From: Cytobacillus sp. IB215665 | Lineage (GTDB): Bacteria; Bacillota; Bacilli; Bacillales; SM2101 | Direction of reading: 5' to 3' | NCBI RefSeq assembly: GCF_033963835.1 | Contig: NZ_JAXBME010000003.1 | Location: 186,001-250,000 of the forward strand | DNA: 64,000 bases | Shown here: in pieces, positions 1 to 8,687 of the stretch | Position numbering within the stretch: position 1 is the first letter of the stretch | Layout: every line of letters starts with the position of its first letter | The notes under the pieces: generated by a model | Database searches by the model: none | What the model saw: the letters and a program-made list of their open reading frames with translations, nothing else | What the model was told of the DNA's origin: nothing | Position numbers and translations under genes: made by a program

Positions 1-181
1 CCTTATAATTGTCTAGTCCAATAAACGAAAAACTTTGTCCTGGCACGTTAGTAATGTCAGTAAATGAAAAAATCACCGTGAAAACTGAAGGGCCAAATAA
101 AAAAGTAACATATAATAATAAAGGAAGTAGTAGAAAGAGATATGGATAAAGTCTAGACCTCCCTTTTCCAAAAGGGTACAT
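1..181 (-). CDS. Sugar ABC transporter permease, N-terminus (cut by window edge)
   Basis: The first 60 codons of a minus-strand gene are visible and the rest lies outside the window. The ATG at 181 follows a GAGGTGAG ribosome binding site. The reading begins MYPFGKGRSRLYPYLFLLLP, then has a long hydrophobic segment and the sequence FIGLDNY, typical of the N-terminus of MalF-type sugar ABC permeases. It lies just downstream of the sugar-binding lipoprotein gene on the same strand, so it should be the membrane partner of that protein. The family is inferred from the N-terminal pattern and gene order; the EAA loop is not in the window. Confidence 0.75.
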   Translation of the reverse strand, partial: MYPFGKGRSRLYPYLFLLLPLLLYVTFLFGPSVFTVIFSFTDITNVPGQSFSFIGLDNYK

Positions 182-224
182 AAATCTCACCTCACGAGCT
201 TCAATAGCTTGTAGTTTTGGGATA

Positions 225-254
225 ACTTAAGGGCCTGATTTCAGGCCCTTAAGT
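225..254 (-). other. Intergenic stem-loop between binding protein and permease
   Basis: A perfect inverted repeat with 14-bp arms (ACTTAAGGGCCTGA and its complement) and a 2-nt centre fills the space between the two ABC genes. No T-run follows it on the minus strand, so it looks more like an mRNA-stabilising or partial-attenuation hairpin than a full terminator. Such hairpins are common behind binding-protein genes, where they allow more binding protein than permease to be made. Confidence 0.65.
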
Positions 255-276
255 AGCAGTTATATTATAGAAAGGC

Positions 277-1662
277 TTAGTTTTGTTCAGCCGCTTCCCA
301 TTCTTGTTGTTGAATTTCCGCTAATTCTTGAGCTGATTTGATTGGTCCACCTGGTGCAATATATTCAACATGAACACCGGCATTATCAAGATGTTCACCT
401 ATGTTTGGTCTATTAATGAACAATTGTTCCCAACCAAGTTTGAACTCTTGTAAATATGGAGATATTTCATTAATAAATTCACTATCAGCTACAACATTAG
501 GTTGTACTGGTAGCATTCCTGAAGCATTAATAAATTCTGTGTAATTTTCTGGCTCAGAGAAAAACTCCATCCATTTTATTGCATATTCTTTATTTGGTGC
601 ATTTTCTGGAATTAAATAAGTCATATCATATTTTCCTGCTAGACTTTGATTTTTCGCAGGATCATCATTTCCAGGTACTGGGAAATATCCGAAATTCAAA
701 TCAGGAAAATCTTTAGTTAATTCTGGCGCTTTCCAAGCACCATCACCCATCATCGCTACTTGACCTGATGTAAATAATGAAGGCAATGTAGCATAATCAA
801 TTCCCATAAAGCCTGTGATTGCATAATCCATCATCTTTTGTGCTTTTTCTAATACTTCTAATGCTAAAGGATCAGTAAATTTATTATCACCTGTCCATAA
901 ACCTTGAATGAATTCTAATTGATCATCAAAGATTGAAGCTTGTAAACCTTGAACAGTGATTGCTAAAGGCCAAGTGTCTTTTCCACCAAACGCAAGTGGT
1001 GTTACACCATTATCTTGTAATGTGTCTAATACGTTTACGAATTCATCCCAAGTTGTTGGAACTTCTAAACCGTGTTCTGCAAAAATATCTTTGTTATAGT
1101 ATAAACCAGAAAATGCAGTTGTACCTACTGGAACACCATACACTTTACCGTCAAACATACCGCCATTTTCGATATCAGAAGCGTTATAGTGATCTAAGAA
1201 AGCTTCACCAGTTAAATCTGCTATTTGCCCAGCTTCAATCCACTCTTGCCAGTTTGGTGTATCTGCTCCTGGTGACCACTCTTGTGGAGACAAGATAAAT
1301 CCAGATAAGTTAGGGAAAATATCTACGTCTTCAGCAGCTAATCTAGATTGCATTAATTGTCTGTATACATCGTCTGATGCAGTAACTGTGTATTCAATTT
1401 CAACCTCAGGATTTTCTTCCATGAATGCTTCGTTAAGTTCTGTAATATAATCATTTACCGCTTTATTCGTCCAACCTAACATTTTTAATGTAACTTTATC
1501 TTTGCTCTCTTCTTCCTTACCTTCATTAGATGTTGTTTCATTACTTGTACCCTCGTTAGAGCCATTAGAAGCGCTATCATTTCCAGAACAAGCAGCAACA
1601 CTAAAAATAAGTGCAATAGCTAAAGTAAACATTGCAAATTTAGAAAACACTTTCTTACTCAT
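277..1662 (-). CDS. Sugar ABC transporter substrate-binding lipoprotein
   Basis: A family 1 extracellular solute-binding protein of 461 residues, anchored outside the membrane to capture a sugar or oligosaccharide for import. The N-terminus has a lysine-rich stretch, a hydrophobic core and a lipobox ending VAAC, with Cys25 as the lipidated residue, followed by a low-complexity Asn/Ser/Glu linker. Blocks typical of the family include the LYYNKDIF segment and the GKYDMTYLIPE region. I chose the ATG at 1662 because AGGGGGAG lies just before it; an in-frame ATG five codons upstream has no such site. It is preceded by a promoter with an operator-like element and followed by the permease. The neighbouring GH16 beta-glucanase suggests beta-glucan oligosaccharides as substrate; this is inference. 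Confidence 0.9.
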   Translation of the reverse strand: MSKKVFSKFAMFTLAIALIFSVAACSGNDSASNGSNEGTSNETTSNEGKEEESKDKVTLKMLGWTNKAVNDYITELNEAFMEENPEVEIEYTVTASDDVYRQLMQSRLAAEDVDIFPNLSGFILSPQEWSPGADTPNWQEWIEAGQIADLTGEAFLDHYNASDIENGGMFDGKVYGVPVGTTAFSGLYYNKDIFAEHGLEVPTTWDEFVNVLDTLQDNGVTPLAFGGKDTWPLAITVQGLQASIFDDQLEFIQGLWTGDNKFTDPLALEVLEKAQKMMDYAITGFMGIDYATLPSLFTSGQVAMMGDGAWKAPELTKDFPDLNFGYFPVPGNDDPAKNQSLAGKYDMTYLIPENAPNKEYAIKWMEFFSEPENYTEFINASGMLPVQPNVVADSEFINEISPYLQEFKLGWEQLFINRPNIGEHLDNAGVHVEYIAPGGPIKSAQELAEIQQQEWEAAEQN

Positions 1663-1720
1663 GTTTCTCCCCCTCAAATATAATTTGTGTATAAAATACT
1701 ATGTTTTCTGCTTCCATCAC

Positions 1721-1774
1721 TGAAAGCGGTTTCGTTACAATTTCATTATTACTCAAAAATGCCTACTTGTAAAG
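1721..1774 (-). promoter_or_regulatory. Promoter with LacI/CcpA-type operator upstream of the sugar-binding protein gene
   Basis: On the minus strand a -35 box TTTACA (1774-1769) is separated by 17 nt from TAATAA (1751-1746). Just downstream lies a cre/LacI-like element, read on the plus strand as TGAAAGCGGTTTCG (1721-1734), where a bound repressor would block transcription. A second, weaker GAAAACGGTTTA element is at 1858-1869. Binding by the nearby LacI regulator or by CcpA is inferred. Confidence 0.55.
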
Positions 1775-1914
1775 TCATTTTTTCAAAAAAAATATAGTAA
1801 AATTACCTACTATCAAAAAAAGAACGCTATTTATATATTAAAATAAAGAAAAAAGTCGAAAACGGTTTAGAAATCTTAAGAAGTACATTAGTAGGATCAA
1901 AATTGTAATGTAAA

Positions 1915-3126
1915 TCAGTAACGACTTTGTATGTTTCTATCAACTTGTCTATACTCTCCATCCAATTGATACACTCGTATGTAATCTATTAGAAATTGTT
2001 GCGGAAACAAAGTTGTTTCATCTGGGCTACCTGGCCAGTTCCCACCTACAGCTAAATTAAGCTGTATATAAAAATCACGATTAAATGGTGCCGGATAGTT
2101 AAAATCTGCATTTGCATCTTGCAATTTAGAAAACCACTTCTTTTGTTTTAAATATAAAATGCCATCAACATACCAACGTATTTCACCTGGTTCCCATACA
2201 ATGGAGAAAACATGAAAATCATCAGAAAATTTTTCCTCATTCGGCAATGTAAAAAAACCCCCAGTATGCGTCCAAGGTACACCGTAATGAATTGTTCCGT
2301 GCACAGTTCCTGGTTTATGACCCAACAGCTCCATAATATCAATCTCACCGGATGAAGGCCATTTCCCATACAATTCATAATCGGTTGGCATCATCCAAAT
2401 GGCAGGCCAAATCCCTTGTCCTTCTGGCAATTTCGCACGAATTTCAAATTTGCCATATGTCCAGTCACCTTTACCTTCAGTTGTTAGTTTGGCTGAAGTA
2501 TACTCCCTATGTTCATAGTTTTCCATATGGGCTTCAATAACTAAATTACCCTCCCCATCTAAACGTGCGTTCTTTTGCCTTGATGTGTAAAACTGTAGTT
2601 CATTATTACCAAATCCATTCCCAGCTTCAACGTGATTCCATTTACTGACATCTACGTCTTCACCATCAAACTCATCAGCCCATACTAAATCCCACTTTTC
2701 AGGAGAGATTTGGTCTTTATTTAGCTGAACTAATGCGGCTTTCACGACTTGATTCCTTTCATTTGCTTCATATACAGCTATGTATTTATTAATGCTGGCA
2801 TCCACACCTGAAATATCGTCACCAGATTGGTATGGATTAATGGACATTTTCCCAGTCGGAACGAACTCCCCTTCACTTCGTTCTAACACTTTGTCCTGTG
2901 AAATGAGTACAACCAAATGGTTACCTTTCTCAGGATTAACAATCACTTTCGTTGAGCCATGTGTAGAGCCAGCTTCAACTGCTATCATTAAGTTATTTAT
3001 ATTCATGCCTTTAGCGTACCCATTGTCCAAGTTCATTAACTCCCCTCCACCGCTCAATAAATCTTTTATATAAACGAAACTTATAATGATAAACATAATA
3101 ATTGCAATGAATGATATTTTTTTCAT
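1915..3126 (-). CDS. Secreted or membrane-anchored GH16 endo-beta-glucanase (laminarinase/lichenase-like)
   Basis: Hydrolyses internal beta-1,3 (or mixed 1,3-1,4) glucan bonds outside the cell. The 403-residue protein has an N-terminal hydrophobic segment (about residues 4-22) acting as signal peptide or anchor, a region of about 120 residues that I do not recognise, and a GH16 domain from about residue 145 to the end. The catalytic signature EIDIME is at residues 261-266, with Glu261 as nucleophile and Glu266 as acid/base. Other family blocks are WADEFDG, WPAIWMMP and QFLIDYIRVYQ. The ATG at 3126 is preferred over an upstream in-frame ATG because GAGAAGGA lies directly before it. It sits between a LacI regulator and a sugar ABC system, forming a glucan utilisation module. 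Confidence 0.92.
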   Translation of the reverse strand: MKKISFIAIIMFIIISFVYIKDLLSGGGELMNLDNGYAKGMNINNLMIAVEAGSTHGSTKVIVNPEKGNHLVVLISQDKVLERSEGEFVPTGKMSINPYQSGDDISGVDASINKYIAVYEANERNQVVKAALVQLNKDQISPEKWDLVWADEFDGEDVDVSKWNHVEAGNGFGNNELQFYTSRQKNARLDGEGNLVIEAHMENYEHREYTSAKLTTEGKGDWTYGKFEIRAKLPEGQGIWPAIWMMPTDYELYGKWPSSGEIDIMELLGHKPGTVHGTIHYGVPWTHTGGFFTLPNEEKFSDDFHVFSIVWEPGEIRWYVDGILYLKQKKWFSKLQDANADFNYPAPFNRDFYIQLNLAVGGNWPGSPDETTLFPQQFLIDYIRVYQLDGEYRQVDRNIQSRY

Positions 3127-3227
3127 AAAAGTCCTTCTCTCGTTCATATAGCTTTCTTAAGTGGCTAGATAGAGCTTAAATTATTTTAAATTCACATGAA
3201 ACTGATCAAAGAAAAGCAGAACATCAA

Positions 3228-4253
3228 TTAATGTTCTGCCAAATGAGAGCCACAAGATTTCCGAATGACAAGTTCTGGTTCGACCATTAAGTTAGTTGAT
3301 TGGACATGATCTTCTATTAAATCTACTAGCATATAGGCAGCTAATTTACCTATCTTATTCTTGTCTTGCTTAATAGATGTTAATGGAGGCTCAGTGTATT
3401 TACATGCATCGATATCATCGCACCCAACAATCGCAATATCTTCTGGCACACGTAACCCTCTTTCTTTAACAGCTCTTAGTGCTCCAAATGCCATCAAATC
3501 AGAAGCCGCAAATATTGCTCTAGGTAATGTTTGCGCTTGTAACATCTTCAGCATACATTGGTAGCCACTTTCCTCAAAATAATCTCCGTAGGTAACCCAG
3601 TCTTCATTTTCAACTAACCCAAAGTCAGCCATCTTTTTCTTAAATCCTTCCAAACGATAAGTTGTGACAGGAGAATTTTTAATTCCACCTATGAAACCTA
3701 TATCTCTATACCCCAATAAATAAAAGTGCTCTACTACCTTTTTTCCTACTTTTACATTGTTGCTCATAATATAAGAAGAACGTTTGCCATCTAATTGCAA
3801 ATCAACACCAATACATGGTATCTCACTTTTAACTAAATCAAGTATAGAGGATTGTATTTCTTCTCCACTAATCACAATGCAACCATCTACTTGATAGTGA
3901 CGACATCTTTCTAAATAATTTTCGTTACCACCATTAAATTTTTCATTAGAAAAAAATAGTAAATCATATCCTAATGATCCAATAGACTTTTTAAAGGAGT
4001 TCATGACCTCAATAAAGAATGGATGATTAAAATCAGCATTAACGTTACCTGCGTAAATGACTCCGATAATGTTAGACGTTTGCATTGCAAGAGATCTAGC
4101 CGAATAAGATGGACGATAACCCGTTTGTTCCATAATATCAAGCACTTTTTGTCGTGTCTCTTCACCTACATCCTTATAATTGTTAATAATTTTCGATACA
4201 GTTGCTGGTGAGACACCTGCCATTTTTGCAATATCTTTAATAGTTACTTTCAT
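3228..4253 (-). CDS. LacI family transcriptional regulator
   Basis: A 341-residue sugar-responsive DNA-binding repressor. The N-terminus (TIKDIAKMAGVSPATVSKII) is a classic LacI helix-turn-helix, followed by the hinge region near residue 50 and a periplasmic-binding-protein-like effector domain from about residue 60. Blocks such as AIVGCDDIDACKYTEPPLTS are typical of the family C-terminus. The gene is the first of the minus-strand glucan module, with 80-100 bp to the GH16 gene, and probably controls it. A perfect 17-bp palindrome lies 25 bp upstream of the start and may be its own operator. The sugar it senses cannot be read from the sequence. Confidence 0.92.
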   Translation of the reverse strand: MKVTIKDIAKMAGVSPATVSKIINNYKDVGEETRQKVLDIMEQTGYRPSYSARSLAMQTSNIIGVIYAGNVNADFNHPFFIEVMNSFKKSIGSLGYDLLFFSNEKFNGGNENYLERCRHYQVDGCIVISGEEIQSSILDLVKSEIPCIGVDLQLDGKRSSYIMSNNVKVGKKVVEHFYLLGYRDIGFIGGIKNSPVTTYRLEGFKKKMADFGLVENEDWVTYGDYFEESGYQCMLKMLQAQTLPRAIFAASDLMAFGALRAVKERGLRVPEDIAIVGCDDIDACKYTEPPLTSIKQDKNKIGKLAAYMLVDLIEDHVQSTNLMVEPELVIRKSCGSHLAEH

Positions 4254-4278
4254 AGCCAGTTCCCTTTTCTAATATGAT

Positions 4279-4295
4279 TGTCAGTAATACTGACA
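4279..4295. promoter_or_regulatory. 17-bp palindrome upstream of the LacI-family gene
   Basis: TGTCAGTAATACTGACA is a perfect inverted repeat with 8-bp arms about one point. Its position 25 bp before the start of the regulator gene suggests an operator. It lacks the central CG usual for LacI-family sites, so another repressor could bind instead. Confidence 0.4.
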
Positions 4296-4354
4296 TAAAT
4301 AAAATCTAGGAGAAAACGTCAAAATGTTAATAAAAAGTGTAGTCTAATAAAGAA

Positions 4355-4493
4355 GGCTCTTTTCGTAAACTTGCTATAGTTCCCAAAATGGCAAATAAAG
4401 ATGTCGTTTTACTCAACAGTCATCGTATTATAGAAGAAAGACGTACTAAATTACTTTGTATACGTGTAAACAACAACCTATACGAGAACAGCC
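4355..4493 (-). repeat. Dispersed intergenic repeat, diverged copy
   Basis: A copy of the roughly 160-bp repeat family found throughout this window. It begins GGCTCTTTTCG and ends CGAGAACAGCC, the characteristic inverted ends. It is shorter (139 bp) and more diverged than the best copies. It lies in the 675-bp stretch 4254-4928 before the doxX gene; I see no gene in the rest of that stretch. Confidence 0.6.
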
Positions 4494-4928
4494 AATAAGA
4501 ATAATCAACATATTTGATATTAGACTATTTTATACCTTTGTTCATTTTTTTAGTTACCATCCTCCTCCGAATAGTTTCGTAAATTATATAGTATTTATAA
4601 GAATATTAAGCGTTTCCATAGTTTAAGATTAACAGTTTTTTAAAATTTGTAAAGGCTTTTTTAGCTACTAATCTAGGCTTTTCCCTCAACTGTTCATCTT
4701 AATTTTACGAAACAAATTCACGAATTCTTTTCGTTTTTTTATTACTTCGTTGTTGTTATTCCAAGACTTGAATAAAAATCATTTCTAGTTGTTACATCAG
4801 CTTTATTCTAAATGATGAAAATGATTTTTAAGCATGTCCCATTGTCATAATCAATTATCAGCAAAATATAATGTAGCGTAGGCTTATCTCTCTTATTTGA
4901 CTATAAAATTTAGGAATGGAGGATTACC

Positions 4929-5354
4929 GTGACAAACAAACATGAGTTAGGTGCAATCATTTTACGGATCGTTTTAGGTATTACTTTTTTTATTCATGGG
5001 CTTGACAAGTTTCAAACAGGAATTGATCAGGTTTCAACTTGGTTTGACGGTATGGGGATAGCTGGTTTTTTTGCTTATGTTGTAGCATTAGTTGAAGTAA
5101 TCGGGGGTGCTGCACTCATATTGGGCTTAGGAACAAGAATTGCAGGCAGTCTCCTATGCATTATTATGATTGTAGCAATTTTTAAAGTAAAACTCGATGT
5201 TGGTTTTACGGGTAATGGATCTATGGCTGGCTATGAATTAGACCTTGCGTTGCTAGCTATGGCATTATATTTAGCAATTAATGGAAGTAAACAATGGTCA
5301 CTAGATGGCTGGTTTAGTTCATTGAAAGAATCAAAAGTAAATAACCCTTCATAG
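4929..5354 (+). CDS. DoxX family membrane protein
   Basis: A small integral membrane protein of 141 residues with four predicted membrane segments (about residues 7-24, 45-70, 74-94 and 104-122). The RIVLGITFFIHGLDKF start and the VEVIGGAALILGLGTR segment match the DoxX/YphA family. Members are linked in some bacteria to quinone or thiol redox processes, but the molecular role is mostly unknown. Translation starts at GTG, supported by GGAGG eight bases upstream. It stands alone and is followed by a rho-independent terminator at 5399-5427. Confidence 0.88.
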   Translation: MTNKHELGAIILRIVLGITFFIHGLDKFQTGIDQVSTWFDGMGIAGFFAYVVALVEVIGGAALILGLGTRIAGSLLCIIMIVAIFKVKLDVGFTGNGSMAGYELDLALLAMALYLAINGSKQWSLDGWFSSLKESKVNNPS

Positions 5355-5398
5355 TAGATATTATTTGAAACTCAAATTTTATTGTACTAAAAAATTTT

Positions 5399-5436
5399 AG
5401 ACGGATAACAGATATGTTATGCCGTCTCTTTATTTT
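5399..5436 (+). terminator. Terminator after the DoxX gene
   Basis: AGACGG/CCGTCT arms extended by ATAAC/GTTAT form a hairpin at 5399-5427, followed by CTTTATTTT on the plus strand. Confidence 0.8.
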
Positions 5437-5546
5437 GTGTATATTTCCCTACTATCTGTTAGACACATAGAAAACAAAAAAATTTCATCAACTTGCTATC
5501 TAACTATTCTAATGAGTTTACGTATACGCAAACAAACATAATAGTA

Positions 5547-5704
5547 GGCTTTTTTCCTAAACCTTGTTGCCGTCGTTCAATAACTAAAAGTTAAAGAAGT
5601 CGTACAGTCATCGATTTATAAAAGAAAAGGTGTACAGAAATTTAGTTGTGTTCGTGTTTATTTATTAGTACGTAAAACAACTACAACTATCTATAAAAAA
5701 CAGC
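5547..5704 (-). repeat. Dispersed intergenic repeat forming the sphingomyelinase upstream region
   Basis: A copy of the window-wide repeat, read from GGCTTTTTTCC to AAAACAGC. It retains the internal signature CGTGTTTATTTATTAGTACG. It ends 27 bp before the sphingomyelinase start, so the promoter of that gene is within or just outside the element. Confidence 0.65.
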
Positions 5705-5730
5705 ATATTAAAAAACTGGAGGCTAGACAA

Positions 5731-6705
5731 TTGAAAAAGTATATCACACTGTTATTTTGCGCTATGTTAGTTGGAATGACGATCAATTTTCATCAATCAT
5801 ACGCTTCAAATCATTATCCAAATGATTTTAAATTGTTACAACATAATGTTTTTCTTATGCCTACTTATGCTTCCAGCTGGGGACAAAAAGATCGTGCGAC
5901 TTTTATTAGTGAGGCAGACTACATAAAAGATCAGGATGCAATCATATTTAATGAGCTATATGATAATAACTCTTCGAAAATATTACTTAATAACATAGCG
6001 GAAGAGTACCCGTTTCAAACTCCTGTTTTAGGAAGGAGTAAAGATGGTTGGGATGAAACACTAGGTAATTACTCGAATATAGTTCCTGAAGATGGGGGTG
6101 TAGCAATTATTTCTAAATGGCCAATTCTTGAGCAAGTTCAATATGTATTTGAAGAAGGCTGTGGTGTAGATTATTTAGCTAACAAAGGATTTGTTTATGT
6201 GAAGGTTGAAAAAGAAGACGATTATTATCATATTATAGGTACTCATGCCCAAGCTGATGATACCGGCTGTGGCACTGATGAGGCAAATAGAATTCGAAAA
6301 ACACAGTTCCAAGAAATAGCAGAATTTATTGCAGATAAGGACATTCCCTTAGATGAAGTACTGTTTATCGGCGGTGATTTTAATGTAAACCGGTATAATG
6401 TTGATGAGTATCAATCTTTGATTAATACTTTAAATGTCAACGAACCTACACAATTTACTGGACATAGCTCAACATTTGATCCGGAAACAAATGAAATCGT
6501 TGCCTATAAATTTCCTGATGGGGAGCCAAGGTATTTAGACTATATATTCACAGAAAAAAATCATAAACAACCTGATTTTTGGACTAATGAAGTGCTTAAT
6601 GTTAAATCACCAACATGGACTGCAATTATAAATAAGTACAATGAATTTTCTGATCACTACCCCGTATATGGATATTCTAATATTGAAGAAAACTCTCAAC
6701 AATAG
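5731..6705 (+). CDS. Secreted sphingomyelinase C (beta-hemolysin type phospholipase)
   Basis: Secreted magnesium-dependent enzyme cleaving sphingomyelin to ceramide and phosphocholine; it belongs to the DNase I-like fold that includes Bacillus cereus Sph and staphylococcal beta-toxin. The 324 residues match the family length (about 330). A signal peptide covers residues 1-25 (cleavage near SYA-S). Visible active-site blocks are Glu75 in FNELYD, His172 in GTHAQADD, Asp216/Asn218 in GGDFNVN and Asp308-His309 in SDHYPVYG. Cys144 and Cys180 could form the conserved disulfide. Start is TTG, with CTGGAGG nine bases upstream. It is a stand-alone gene whose upstream region is a dispersed repeat. Family assignment is firm; activity against host membranes is expected but not shown. 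Confidence 0.9.
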   Translation: MKKYITLLFCAMLVGMTINFHQSYASNHYPNDFKLLQHNVFLMPTYASSWGQKDRATFISEADYIKDQDAIIFNELYDNNSSKILLNNIAEEYPFQTPVLGRSKDGWDETLGNYSNIVPEDGGVAIISKWPILEQVQYVFEEGCGVDYLANKGFVYVKVEKEDDYYHIIGTHAQADDTGCGTDEANRIRKTQFQEIAEFIADKDIPLDEVLFIGGDFNVNRYNVDEYQSLINTLNVNEPTQFTGHSSTFDPETNEIVAYKFPDGEPRYLDYIFTEKNHKQPDFWTNEVLNVKSPTWTAIINKYNEFSDHYPVYGYSNIEENSQQ

Positions 6706-6795
6706 TTAACATGTATATCGTTAGCATATTTAAAGCCTTCATTGTATACTTACTAAGACATTATATGTAAAAAAATTATAAATGAAGGTGAAAAA

Positions 6796-7440
6796 ATGAC
6801 TGTAAAGATGAAAGTATATTCAGATTTTGTTTGTCCGTTTTGTTTCTTAGCAAAAAAACCACTTTTAGAAGCAACGAGTGGCAAAGATGTTGAAATCGAA
6901 TGGATGCCATATGAACTGCGTCCAGGAAATAGCGAACCACTTAGACCAGAAAGCAATTATATTCAAACAGGATGGCAACATTCAGTAAAGCCTCTCTCTG
7001 ACCGTATCGGTGTAGAAATGGTCTTACCCGAAATGTCTCCACACCCTCGAACTCATTTAACACACGAAGGCTTGCAGTTTGCAAAAGAAAGAGGTAAGGG
7101 AAATGAGTATGCTGACGCAGTATTCCGTGCCTTTTGGCAACTTGAACAAGATATAGGTGATGTTGAAATATTAACTTCAATTGCTGAAAATATTGGTCTT
7201 GATGCAAATGAATTTAAAGAATCACTCGTTTCAAGAAAATATGAGCAAGTTCATCAAAAGCAACTTCAGCACGCTTATAGAGAAGCGAATATCCATGCAG
7301 TACCAACAATCCAAATAGGAGATCAGCAGCTATCAGGTGTGCAATCATCAGAATCAATTGAACGTGCTATTAATAAACAATTAGCAACTGCTAAAACAGC
7401 TTCAACTGGGATGAATTGTAGTGTAGATGGATGTGAATAG
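6796..7440 (+). CDS. DsbA family oxidoreductase (FrnE-like)
   Basis: A cytosolic thioredoxin-fold protein of 214 residues with the redox motif CPFC at residues 13-16 and a long helical insertion, as in the FrnE/2-hydroxychromene isomerase-like DsbA group. The cis-proline block VPTIQIG is near residue 170. Members act as disulfide isomerases or oxidoreductases in stress tolerance. The last residues are CSVDGCE, giving an extra C-terminal cysteine pair that could resolve or relay disulfides. GAAGGTG precedes the ATG. A strong terminator follows at 7467-7516. Confidence 0.88.
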   Translation: MTVKMKVYSDFVCPFCFLAKKPLLEATSGKDVEIEWMPYELRPGNSEPLRPESNYIQTGWQHSVKPLSDRIGVEMVLPEMSPHPRTHLTHEGLQFAKERGKGNEYADAVFRAFWQLEQDIGDVEILTSIAENIGLDANEFKESLVSRKYEQVHQKQLQHAYREANIHAVPTIQIGDQQLSGVQSSESIERAINKQLATAKTASTGMNCSVDGCE

Positions 7441-7466
7441 GTAGTCATCTACAGTAGCTCATATAA

Positions 7467-7516
7467 AGCCGGACTAATAATACCTACTTAAGATATTATT
7501 GGGCTCGGCTGTTTTT
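7467..7516 (+). terminator. Terminator after the FrnE-like gene
   Basis: AGCCG/CGGCT with an extended AATAATA/TATTATT stem, followed by GTTTTT. Confidence 0.75.
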
Positions 7517-7603
7517 GCGTTGAACAGTGTTTTGCTACTAATAAAATTAAAGCATGTACATATAGTTTCTTTTCTGTTGGTTAGCAATAACGTTTAATCA
7601 TAT

Positions 7604-7876
7604 ATGTACCATAAAAGAAAGGTTAGGGTTGCTATAAGGTTATCCTCCTTCTGCTCCCAATGTTATGTTGATAAAAATAACTCCGGTTTCTATAAGATTA
7701 CTTATTATGGATTGGTGATTTCTACATTCCTAGCAATGGTTGCTGAAAATATCGTTTGGTTAAATAACAGATATGAATTCCAAACAGGAATATTTGTAGA
7801 AAATGAAGATGGTAGTAAAGGGTTGGAAAACAAAAATAATGATTTCGATGTACTTCAAGATTTGAATGATTTGTAA
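7604..7876 (+). CDS. Doubtful small ORF, possible gene remnant
   Basis: A 90-codon frame in the 620-bp stretch between the FrnE-like gene and dihydrofolate reductase. It has one moderately hydrophobic stretch (about residues 35-52) and an acidic Asn/Asp-rich tail. No ribosome binding site precedes its ATG, and the composition of its first third does not look like a protein start. I do not recognise it. It may be a decayed gene whose intact start is lost, or chance. Confidence 0.22.
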   Translation: MYHKRKVRVAIRLSSFCSQCYVDKNNSGFYKITYYGLVISTFLAMVAENIVWLNNRYEFQTGIFVENEDGSKGLENKNNDFDVLQDLNDL

Positions 7877-8059
7877 TTCCAACCCGCTTCAGTTAACAAA
7901 CTAAGTTAGAGTTTTTCTTTCTCAAAAGGAAGATCTAGGTAGAAGCTGAATTTTTTTGTAATTTTTTTCAATTCGTCAAATAGTCTATCCTTTGCTAGAA
8001 TAATAGTAATTTGACAAGTAGGCGATTGGACTCTTGGAATTTAGAAAGGGTGTTCATAA

Positions 8060-8536
8060 GTGAGTTTTTCATTTATTGTCGCTGTAAGTAAAAACGGAGT
8101 AATTGGTGTAGATAACAAACTCCCTTGGAATCTATCAAATGACTTAAAATATTTTAAGAGCAAAACTACAGGCAAAAACGTAATTATGGGTAGGAAAACA
8201 TTTGATTCGATTGGGAAACCTCTTCCAAACAGGGAGAATTATATTTTAACAAGAGAAAGAAATTATCAACAAGAAGGATGTCATGTCTATCATTCTATTG
8301 ATGAGATCATGAAGTATTTACCTGTTGATAAAGAAAATATTGTTATCGGCGGTGGTGAAGTATATAAATTATTTAGCCCTTATGTTGATAAAATATATTT
8401 AACTAAAGTGGATTTAGTTATAGAAGGCGATGCATTTTTTGAAGTCCCTAAAGGGTTCATAGTTACCGAAGAAGAAAAACATTATGATGAAAACCAGGGA
8501 ATCCATTATTCCTTTGTAACAATGGAAAAAGTATAA
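8060..8536 (+). CDS. folA: Dihydrofolate reductase
   Basis: Reduces dihydrofolate to tetrahydrofolate with NADPH. At 158 residues it has the usual bacterial length. Diagnostic blocks are GVIGVDNKLPW (residues 13-23), the active-site Asp28 in SNDLKYFK, MGRKTFDSIG and the VIGGGEVYKLF nucleotide-binding loop. Translation starts at GTG after AAAGGGTG. It is not next to thyA, unlike many Bacillus folA genes, so it may be an extra or relocated copy. A long hairpin terminator follows at 8596-8650. Confidence 0.93.
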   Translation: MSFSFIVAVSKNGVIGVDNKLPWNLSNDLKYFKSKTTGKNVIMGRKTFDSIGKPLPNRENYILTRERNYQQEGCHVYHSIDEIMKYLPVDKENIVIGGGEVYKLFSPYVDKIYLTKVDLVIEGDAFFEVPKGFIVTEEEKHYDENQGIHYSFVTMEKV

Positions 8537-8595
8537 GGATTGCTTTGTTAAATTCGTAATGACTCGTATACTCAAATTTCATAAGAAAGTGGAAG

Positions 8596-8650
8596 AACCA
8601 CAAAACAAACAGTACATTGGGGTGTACTGTAGCTTGTGGTTTTTTATTTT
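8596..8650 (+). terminator. Terminator after dihydrofolate reductase
   Basis: Two-part hairpin, AACCACA/TGTGGTT outside and ACAGTACA/TGTACTGT inside, followed by a T-rich run. Confidence 0.88.
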
Positions 8651-8687
8651 CCATTAAACTGTATTTTGTGAAAGGTGTTGTTGGATA

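Noticed and set aside
7604..7876. A confident gene between the FrnE-like and dihydrofolate reductase genes
   Set aside because: The frame is open but has no ribosome site and no recognisable family; listed only as a low-confidence feature.
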